A stretch of DNA of 12,786 nucleotides from Caryophanales bacterium UBA2298 (GTDB taxonomy: Bacteria; Bacillota_I; Bacilli_A; Izemoplasmatales; Hujiaoplasmataceae): assembly GCA_002345425.1 (NCBI GenBank), contig DDWA01000039.1, positions 1-12,786 of the forward strand, written 5' to 3'. Shown one piece after another: positions 6,985 to 12,786 of the stretch; within the stretch, counting starts at the first letter, position 1, and the number at the start of each line of letters is the position of its first letter. The position numbers and the translations under genes were made by a program. Below the pieces are notes generated by a model. That model ran no database searches and was not told where the DNA came from. It worked only from the letters and a program-made list of their open reading frames with translations.

Positions 6985-9900
6985 TTAGTTTAAATACTTA
7001 CCTAAGATTGCTCCATAATAAGCATCTTCAACTTCTTTTAGATTAACCATTAGTTGAGCGTTAGTAAGTTCTGTATAGTCATTTTCAACGAAGTTTCCAT
7101 CAACTAGTAACTGTGACATTCTCACATTAACAGTGCCTAATACATAAAATTCATTCAACACACCATCGAAATAGAAGTTTAAAGCCTTTGTGACTGATGC
7201 TGGGATTTTTGGAACAGTTATATTAAACTTATCTTCGATATCAGCGTTAGTCAAATCATAAACCATTTCATAGAATTTATATGTTGCATATAACTCTAAT
7301 TGGGCTAATGTCGGTTTATCATTTATATTGAAAGCAGCATCGCTATAAAGATTAGCGTCTTCTCCAATAGCACTATATTTAGCAGAGAATTGTTCGAAGT
7401 CATCACCTTTTTCAACAAGGATCAAATGTAAACCGAATTCAGTAATTACTAAATCTGACAATAATTCTTCTAGATCTAAGTTTTGAGGTAAACGATATTC
7501 TTGATAAAGTGCAATTAAAGCTTGAGTAAATTCTTCAGCGTAGTTATCTTTAGTTCCATATTCACCGCTATAATTAAGTGAATGGAATATAGTTTCATCT
7601 TCGCTATCTTGCATATTTAAATCTTGCCATGTTAATAAAATACCTTTTTGTTTATAAATACCCCAAGTTTCATCATCTCTTGTTGCTTTTAAATAATCAT
7701 CAACTAAAGCTTTAAAATCACCATCAAATTCACCGATTGCAATTTCTAAACCAGCCAATAAAGTATTCAACGCTTCCTTATCTTCAGGACTAAGGGCTTC
7801 GTTATATTCTTTATAATCATCAGGATTTCCATCTTCATCAAAATCAATAAAGATTAATAAGTGAACAACATCCAAACTGAAGTAGTTGTTATAATTATCT
7901 TCTACGATATCATATAGCGCTTCAACTACATCATATTCTTCAATTACTGAATTGATTAAATATGGTTGTAATTCTCTAGCGATAAAATATTCTAATAAAG
8001 CTAATTCGGTTTTTGTTCCATATTGTGAATAAGCATAATCAGAGAATGAATCATATGGATAAGTCATACCATATTGTTGATATAAACTCTTTAAATAAAC
8101 ATAATATTGTTTAGAGTTAGAGACAGCAGCGTACATTTCATCCATTCTCGCTGTATTGTTTCTCTTAATATTTCTTTGAGTACCGAATGCTTCTTCGTAA
8201 AATTCAGAGTAAAGCATTTCTTTAAATTCAGAAGCATAAACAGTATAAATTGCTGGATTTTTAGCTAAAGCATAAACATGTAAATCATCAGCTGTAAATT
8301 CAACAGGGTCTTCAGATGTTAGGGTTTTTTCTAAACTAGCAACTAAAGTTTTATTGCCTTTTTTGTTTGGCTCAAAACTAGCGTCAGTTTTCATGTAATC
8401 TAATCCAAGATAATAATCATAGATTTCTAAACCAACTTCAGTTCTCATCTCAACTAATTTTTTAGATATATTAGTTGCGCCATTAGTTCCAAAAACTTTA
8501 TCATCAATTAATTTTTGTGCAACTGCATCATATACAGTATTATCATTTATTAATGATTTTAAACTAGGGAAAGTAATGTTTGGATTAGTAACGGTTGAAT
8601 TTTCGCCAGTAGGTAAAACATTTACTGAGATAGTTCCAGTTCTAGTTTCACCTAAAGCTTTGATTGTATAATTCATATCAACGATAGTCGCAACGTCAGG
8701 AGTAGTAACTTCACCGGTATTAGAAATAACTGTTTTATCGGCTGAAGACCAAGTTATTTTTGCCCCATACTCACTAGTTGTCGGCAATTCAATTGATTCA
8801 ACGATATTTTCCGGTAAAACGATTGAAGATTCGATTAAATCTAAAACAGCTTTTCCTAAATCATATTTTTGTGTTTCTTCCAGTTTAAATGTTAAATAAT
8901 TGAAAGCAATCGCTTGACTTGAAATTGATTGTGGTTTATGTGAATATGTTTTTTCATTTAACCCTGAAATAGTTCTGAAAATATAAGTAGCGAGTGTTGC
9001 ATTATTTTCTTTTACATCCTCAAAATTAAAACTTAAGTATTCATTATCCAAAGCTACTAAATCTTCTTTAGTTGCATTTTCAGGTAACGAGTCACGGAAT
9101 TCACCGTATACATAGTTATACATTAAAATATAATAATTAAGAATTTCTTGTTCTGTTAATTCAGTTGTATTATTTGAAGTAAAAGTAGTTACTTCATCTT
9201 GTGCTTTATAAACTTTATTAAAGATTAAAGAATGAGTATCAGTAACATCTGTAAGCGTTGCGTCATAGACAGTTCCATCAGCTGTAATAGTGTAAATAAC
9301 AGCGTCTAAATCATCTTTAACTAAGATATCTTCATCTTCATCATAAGGATCTGTTTTACTCATTGTGTAATAAGTTGTGTTAGCATCTTTATAAGTTTCA
9401 GCATCTTCCAAAGTATTGAAGATTAAGTCTTTAGAAATAACTTCAACAAGTTCATCATCAAGTAAATTACCGTTAATACCTATAGTATAATTATTATCAT
9501 CGGCATCGGTGTAAACACCACCAGTACCTAAAGTGTAAACAATTTCTTCTTCCATATTCAATAAATTAGCGTCATCATCAAAGTAATAGACATCTACGGT
9601 TACATAAGCTTCAACGATATTTTCTTGATTATCCAAAAATGTTTCATCACTGTAAACAAAACCTTTATAAAGCGCTAAAGCTTCATCATTAAATTCAGTT
9701 AAATGGAAATGCTGTAACACATCTAAAGCATCTTCTTTACTAGTGAAACGAATATTGATGGCTTTCATATCTTCGAAGTAAGAACTGATGAATGCTGTCG
9801 CAACTTCAATATCAGTAAGCTCTTCAGTCAAAACTTCCAAAGCATATTTTTCTCTGACGATTAACAAACTGACATAAGCGGCTTCATTACCTTCATATCC

Positions 9901-10311
9901 AGAAAGAACCATTGATCTAGCAAATTCTTCTTCAAGTCTAGTTCTTGTTTCTTCATCAAGATCAGCAATTTCAGTTTCGTCATCTGTCCCATAAGTCAAT
10001 TTCTGAATTTTATCAGTAATTTCTTCATTGGTAACTTCATCAAAATATTCTTCTAACAATAAAGTATCAACCATCATCAATAATTGTTGAATACCATTAT
10101 TTGATTTAATTTGTTCAAAAATTTCTTCGTTTGTTATTTTGTAAATAACATTGCCTTCAGAATCTAGACGTTCGTAAAAAACGCCATTAGGATCTTGTAA
10201 GCTTGGCATTCTGGTATTTCCAGTTGCTAGAGCTAGGATGACAGCTCCAAGAACTATGGTTAAAATAACCGATGTTATTACAATAATTTTTTTCGTTAAT
10301 GGGTTACTCAT
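6985..10311 (-). CDS. Large anchored extracytoplasmic protein with Ig-like domain, possibly SurA/PrsA-like
   Basis: 1108 residues from ATG at 10311, chosen over a 22-codon upstream extension because AAGGAG (complement of 10321-10326) precedes it. A basic N-terminus and one membrane helix (about 9-30), with no lipobox Cys, anchor a highly acidic, Tyr/Asn-rich extracytoplasmic region. Residues about 57-165 (YKITNEEIFEQIK..., LLMMVDTLLLEEYF) resemble the SurA/PrsA N-terminal helical domain. DVVHLLIFIDFDEDG (814-828) and FGLHLILVEKG (959-969) look like the first and last strands of a parvulin-type prolyl isomerase, widely separated. A bacterial Ig-like domain resembling the 'atrophied Big' family fills about 488-566 (ITWSSADKTVISNTGEV). 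A chaperone/foldase or surface assembly role is inference. It is single-gene, with its own promoter and terminator. Confidence 0.5.
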   Translation of the reverse strand: MSNPLTKKIIVITSVILTIVLGAVILALATGNTRMPSLQDPNGVFYERLDSEGNVIYKITNEEIFEQIKSNNGIQQLLMMVDTLLLEEYFDEVTNEEITDKIQKLTYGTDDETEIADLDEETRTRLEEEFARSMVLSGYEGNEAAYVSLLIVREKYALEVLTEELTDIEVATAFISSYFEDMKAINIRFTSKEDALDVLQHFHLTEFNDEALALYKGFVYSDETFLDNQENIVEAYVTVDVYYFDDDANLLNMEEEIVYTLGTGGVYTDADDNNYTIGINGNLLDDELVEVISKDLIFNTLEDAETYKDANTTYYTMSKTDPYDEDEDILVKDDLDAVIYTITADGTVYDATLTDVTDTHSLIFNKVYKAQDEVTTFTSNNTTELTEQEILNYYILMYNYVYGEFRDSLPENATKEDLVALDNEYLSFNFEDVKENNATLATYIFRTISGLNEKTYSHKPQSISSQAIAFNYLTFKLEETQKYDLGKAVLDLIESSIVLPENIVESIELPTTSEYGAKITWSSADKTVISNTGEVTTPDVATIVDMNYTIKALGETRTGTISVNVLPTGENSTVTNPNITFPSLKSLINDNTVYDAVAQKLIDDKVFGTNGATNISKKLVEMRTEVGLEIYDYYLGLDYMKTDASFEPNKKGNKTLVASLEKTLTSEDPVEFTADDLHVYALAKNPAIYTVYASEFKEMLYSEFYEEAFGTQRNIKRNNTARMDEMYAAVSNSKQYYVYLKSLYQQYGMTYPYDSFSDYAYSQYGTKTELALLEYFIARELQPYLINSVIEEYDVVEALYDIVEDNYNNYFSLDVVHLLIFIDFDEDGNPDDYKEYNEALSPEDKEALNTLLAGLEIAIGEFDGDFKALVDDYLKATRDDETWGIYKQKGILLTWQDLNMQDSEDETIFHSLNYSGEYGTKDNYAEEFTQALIALYQEYRLPQNLDLEELLSDLVITEFGLHLILVEKGDDFEQFSAKYSAIGEDANLYSDAAFNINDKPTLAQLELYATYKFYEMVYDLTNADIEDKFNITVPKIPASVTKALNFYFDGVLNEFYVLGTVNVRMSQLLVDGNFVENDYTELTNAQLMVNLKEVEDAYYGAILGKYLN

Positions 10312-10345
10312 GTTTTTCCACTCCTTATTAATTTTCGCAATATAT

Positions 10346-10374
10346 ATCATATCATTTTTTGGCTTTAAACACAA
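10346..10374 (-). promoter_or_regulatory. Promoter candidate for the large anchored protein gene
   Basis: On the minus strand TTGTGT (complement of 10369-10374), a 17-base spacer and TATGAT (complement of 10346-10351), preceded by TGA as an extended -10. The predicted start is near 10339, giving a leader of about 28 bases that includes AAGGAG. Confidence 0.55.
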
Positions 10375-10570
10375 CAAAAATATTGTTAATGTTTTGTGAT
10401 TAATTCGTGAATTTTAATATATATTTTTAATCTTAAAGTAAGATTCTTAACTATTATAGTTTATTTACTCTGAATTTGCAAAAGAAAATCGCTTTATTAA
10501 TAGATGTTTACTGATTAATTAGTAAAATTAAAACTTTATTGAAACTTATTATCTAAAAGTGCAAATATTA
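10375..10570. other. AT-rich intergenic spacer between divergent promoters
   Basis: No open frame with a ribosome site was found on either strand, and no RNA gene was recognised. The only structured element seen is the near-palindrome at 10507-10526. The stretch separates the minus-strand promoter of the large anchored protein gene from the riboswitch promoter. Confidence 0.5.
10507..10526. repeat. 20-base near-perfect palindrome upstream of the riboswitch promoter
   Basis: TTTACT-G-ATTAAT-T-AGTAAA pairs at 9 of 10 symmetric positions. It lies 44 bases upstream of the -35 hexamer at 10571. It has the size and symmetry of a dimeric regulator operator, but in DNA this AT-rich such symmetry can arise by chance. 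Confidence 0.3.
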
Positions 10571-10599
10571 TTGACAAAGCATACCCTTAATTATATAAT
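10571..10599 (+). promoter_or_regulatory. Consensus sigma-A promoter driving the c-di-GMP riboswitch
   Basis: TTGACA (10571-10576), exactly 17 bases, then TATAAT (10594-10599): both hexamers and the spacing are perfect housekeeping consensus. The predicted start at about 10606 lies at the 5' edge of the aptamer. A promoter this strong implies that control is exerted by termination in the leader. Confidence 0.85.
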
Positions 10600-10606
10600 A
10601 TATACG

Positions 10607-10680
10607 TAAATAGCAAAACTAGTGAAAACTAGTGACGCAAAGCTATAGGGCCTTCGTGAGATGGTTGCCAGTTGCCGTTG
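10607..10680 (+). promoter_or_regulatory. Cyclic-di-GMP class I (GEMM-I) riboswitch aptamer
   Basis: The conserved skeleton is present in order: GCAAA (10613-10617), a perfect 6-bp hairpin ACTAGT-GAAA-ACTAGT (10618-10633) with the GNRA tetraloop needed for docking, the invariant GACGCAAAGC (10634-10643), the AGGGCCT receptor side (10647-10653), ATGGTTGCCA (10661-10670) and GTTGCCG (10671-10677). Aligned to the Vibrio Vc2 aptamer, G10613 falls at ligand-contacting G20, A10640 at A47 and C10675 at C92. G at position 20 argues for c-di-GMP rather than the 3',3'-cGAMP variant. The outer P1 stem is short and weak (A/U and G-U pairs). It lies between a consensus promoter and a terminator, upstream of a GGDEF-EAL gene. 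Confidence 0.9.
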
Positions 10681-10704
10681 TCTTAAATGACGAGGGCGTT
10701 TTTT
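10673..10704 (+). terminator. Riboswitch expression-platform terminator
   Basis: The arms 10673-10682 and 10689-10698 (GACGAGGGCG) form a 10-position stem with one G-G mismatch and two G-U pairs, closed by a TTAAAT loop and followed at once by TTTTTT (10699-10704). The left arm contains the aptamer's 3' core (including the base aligned with C92) and the P1 3' strand, so terminator and ligand-bound aptamer should exclude each other. Confidence 0.75.
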
Positions 10705-10826
10705 ATTTCTTAGAGAGAAATTAAAGATGCTTTCAAATAGATGATGGCTTTTTTTGTATAAAAAAAAACCCGATGAAACAACTAAATAAAATTGTTAAAT
10801 GAAAGTTTTTGACGTAGGTGAAGAAG
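10705..10826 (+). other. Untranslated leader between the terminator and the GGDEF-EAL gene
   Basis: About 120 bases with no convincing gene. It holds an A/T hairpin (7 T at 10749-10755, 9 A at 10760-10768, flanked by GG and CC) and ends with AGGTGA (10816-10821), the ribosome site five bases before the ATG at 10827. The only ATG-started frames in it are five or six codons long. Confidence 0.5.
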
Positions 10827-12786
10827 ATGAAAAGAAACAAAGATAAAAAGATTAGTTTATCAAAAAGAATAGTCAGCTTGACGGTTTTTATTAATGCATT
10901 ATTCTTAATCCTTGTTGCTACCATCTTTTTGTTTTATACTTTCATAAAGATTAATGAAAATAAAACTAATTTAGTTCAGAACCAGACACAAGCAATAGTT
11001 AACTCAACTGATAAATTCTTAGAAGGTATCAGTAAAGATGTTGACTTATTAGCATCTAGTCCTAGTATCATTGCATATCTTAACTACATTAATGAAGGTA
11101 ATGACCCAAGAGTATTAGAGACTGATTTAGAATATCATGTCCTCTATGATTTTATGGTTTTAAGTAATTCAGTTATTGATCATCAAGCAGAAGCCGCTTA
11201 TGACCTAATTTTCTTAGCTACCGATTACAATTGTTTATCTGCAACTGAAGGGTGTGCAGTGACCAATACGGGGCAAGTGCTCTATGAGACATGGTTAATA
11301 AATGAAAGACCATGGCGAATTGATTTAGGAAACGCTGAAGGTAAACTAACAGAACCATATGTTGATGCAATTACCGGTGAATATACTTTCACTTATGTCG
11401 AAAGAGTTTACGACGGAGATCAACAAATAGGTTATGTAGGTATCGATATGTCTTTAACTAGTTTGGGAGTGTTAGTTGAAAGCATCGATCGCGACATTAA
11501 TGGCGAAATTGCTGAAGTATTAGTTTTTACCAACTATGAAAACGACCCGACTCTAGCTTTCTTCAGCAAGGAAATATATGCTGATTATTTCATGAAATCT
11601 GGGACTGAGTATCAAACTATTGATGACAATTTAAATTTTAGTGATAGCGGAATTAAAAGTTTGGTAGATAATTATCAATTAAATGGAGTCCTAAGAACAG
11701 ATATCTTTGATAAAGAATATTTAGTTACTTACAATAATCTAGAAGAATTTGGATGGCAATTGGTTATTTTAGTTGATAATACAACAATGTTCTCAATGGA
11801 GATAGTTTTTGCAATTCTACTTGTTGCGATTGCAATCTTAATTTATTTAACATCACTTTTATTGACTAAAAGAATTAAAAGAATATTAGCGCCTATCAAT
11901 AAAATTACCGAATCGCTGGAAGAAATCAAAAATGGAAATTATAATGTAAGAGTAAACTTAATTGAAAACAATGAAATTAAAGAAATAGGTGATTCAATAA
12001 ACTTGATGTCAGAAGAAATCGATCGTCAGGTCAAATTAGTTTATGAAACTTTTGCCTATGATACTTTAACCGGATTCAAAAACATCACCGCTGCAAAAAT
12101 TGATATCAATAGAAATATTTTATCAGGTAATAAAAAATCAGCTGTTTGTATCTTTCAGGTTGAAAATATTAAAAATATCAATATAATTAAAGGACAGATA
12201 GTTGGTGATAATCTTTTAAAAACTATCGCCCTTGAATTGAAAACAATCCTGGCTAATAGCGAATATATTTATGCTAACGGGCATGATGAGTTTATCTACA
12301 TCATGAGCAATATTCCTTCTTTGGAATTTGTAGAAACATCGATAATGAAAATCTTAGCTTATTTTAAACAGCCTTTGACAGTGAAGAATATAAAATTAGA
12401 AGTGAAATTCTATATCGGTATTGCCATTTATCCTACTGACGGTAATATTTTAGACGACTTAATCAAAAAGAGTGATACAGCTTTATTTAAAGCAAAACAG
12501 AATAGTGTCAAACGCTATTTATTCTATAATGAAAATATTGCCAGAGAAATATCTTACAAAGCACAAATCTCCGAACAACTATCAAAAATAATAGATAACC
12601 ATGAAATATATTTAAAATACCAACCGTTAATCGATAATAAAAATGATCTTTATGGCTTTGAAGCTTTAGCAAGATGGAATTCTCCTATTTTAGGCGAAAT
12701 ATCTCCTAGCAACTTCATCACCAACGCTGAAGAAAATTATATGATTGTCCCAATCGGTACTTGGGTTCTTCGTGAAGCATGTAATA
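10827..12786 (+). CDS. Membrane sensor with degenerate GGDEF and EAL domains, probable c-di-GMP phosphodiesterase (3' end outside window)
   Basis: 653 complete codons are in the window, with no stop. Order: basic N-terminus, membrane helix (about 17-40), extracytoplasmic dCache-like sensor (about 45-315, with a WRID block and YVGIDMSL at 203-210), second helix (about 324-346), HAMP (about 347-400), GGDEF (about 408-568) and EAL from about 575. The GGDEF signature is GHDEF (485-489), the preceding Arg is missing, the metal-binding Asp region reads VENIKNIN, and no RxxD inhibitory site is seen, so cyclase activity is unlikely. The EAL domain keeps YQPL (598-601) and FEALARW (611-617) with Glu612, so it may hydrolyse c-di-GMP. 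Its other metal ligands lie beyond the window. ATG 10827 follows AGGTGA. A c-di-GMP-I riboswitch controls it. Confidence 0.88.
   Translation, partial: MKRNKDKKISLSKRIVSLTVFINALFLILVATIFLFYTFIKINENKTNLVQNQTQAIVNSTDKFLEGISKDVDLLASSPSIIAYLNYINEGNDPRVLETDLEYHVLYDFMVLSNSVIDHQAEAAYDLIFLATDYNCLSATEGCAVTNTGQVLYETWLINERPWRIDLGNAEGKLTEPYVDAITGEYTFTYVERVYDGDQQIGYVGIDMSLTSLGVLVESIDRDINGEIAEVLVFTNYENDPTLAFFSKEIYADYFMKSGTEYQTIDDNLNFSDSGIKSLVDNYQLNGVLRTDIFDKEYLVTYNNLEEFGWQLVILVDNTTMFSMEIVFAILLVAIAILIYLTSLLLTKRIKRILAPINKITESLEEIKNGNYNVRVNLIENNEIKEIGDSINLMSEEIDRQVKLVYETFAYDTLTGFKNITAAKIDINRNILSGNKKSAVCIFQVENIKNINIIKGQIVGDNLLKTIALELKTILANSEYIYANGHDEFIYIMSNIPSLEFVETSIMKILAYFKQPLTVKNIKLEVKFYIGIAIYPTDGNILDDLIKKSDTALFKAKQNSVKRYLFYNENIAREISYKAQISEQLSKIIDNHEIYLKYQPLIDNKNDLYGFEALARWNSPILGEISPSNFITNAEENYMIVPIGTWVLREACN

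Noticed and set aside
10312..10377. 22-codon N-terminal extension of the large anchored protein
   Set aside because: It runs through the predicted promoter and the AAGGAG ribosome site; the ATG at 10311 gives a normal basic-plus-helix N-terminus.
10607..10680. Variant cGAMP-sensing GEMM riboswitch
   Set aside because: The base aligned with Vc2 position 20 is G (10613), as in c-di-GMP aptamers, not the A seen in cGAMP-preferring variants.
10727..10761. Tiny upstream frames (five and six codons) in the leader of the GGDEF-EAL gene
   Set aside because: Only a weak GAGAG precedes the first and nothing precedes the second; too short to support as real coding regions.
10733..10924. Minus-strand open frame of 63 residues
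   Set aside because: It lies opposite the start of the GGDEF-EAL gene and its leader, has no convincing ribosome site, and its hydrophobic composition only mirrors the plus-strand membrane helix.

Overview
The window looks like chromosomal DNA from a low-GC, AT-rich member of the Bacillota. It suggests the Bacilli/Mollicutes side (Acholeplasma-, Izemoplasma- or Haloplasma-like) rather than a proteobacterium. The reasons are strong AGGAG/AGGTGA ribosome binding sites, the Bacilli-type set YhaM, DUF1146 (YwzB-like), class II CCA enzyme and type I pullulanase, a lipoprotein ApbE, and short AT-rich intergenic gaps. Tryptophan is encoded by TGG and TGA ends at least one gene, so the standard bacterial code applies. 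The taxonomic placement is inference. No insertion sequence, phage gene, CRISPR array, tRNA or rRNA was seen.

Layout. (1) 29-1189, minus strand: a lipoprotein FAD:protein FMN transferase (ApbE). It is divergent from a two-gene plus-strand unit (1265-2001) made of a membrane-anchored NusG domain II protein, which appears to start on a non-AUG codon, and a small DUF1146 membrane protein. (2) 1985-2602, minus strand: a YigZ/IMPACT family protein whose 3' end overlaps the DUF1146 gene by 17 bases. (3) 2748-6929, plus strand: a tightly packed cca-pulA-yhaM operon (tRNA CCA addition, alpha-glucan debranching, 3'-5' exoribonuclease) that ends in a hairpin terminator. (4) 6985-10311, minus strand: a very large (1108 residue), acidic, N-terminally anchored protein. 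It has weak SurA/PrsA-like features and a central bacterial Ig-like domain. (5) 10312-10826: a regulatory intergenic region with a consensus promoter, a cyclic-di-GMP class I riboswitch and an intrinsic terminator. (6) 10827 to the window end, plus strand: the riboswitch-controlled gene, a membrane sensor with an extracellular Cache-like domain, HAMP, a degenerate GGDEF domain (GHDEF) and an EAL domain that runs off the window.

How the parts fit. The most coherent story is at the right-hand end. A c-di-GMP sensing RNA controls a protein that probably degrades c-di-GMP. The terminator shares bases with the ligand-binding core of the aptamer, so ligand binding should favour read-through, which would give a negative feedback loop. 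ApbE and the NusG domain II protein belong to a gene neighbourhood that in many anaerobic Bacillota is tied to flavinylated extracytoplasmic redox proteins, although no acceptor protein lies in the window. The large anchored protein may work in folding or surface assembly outside the cell, but this is a tentative reading.
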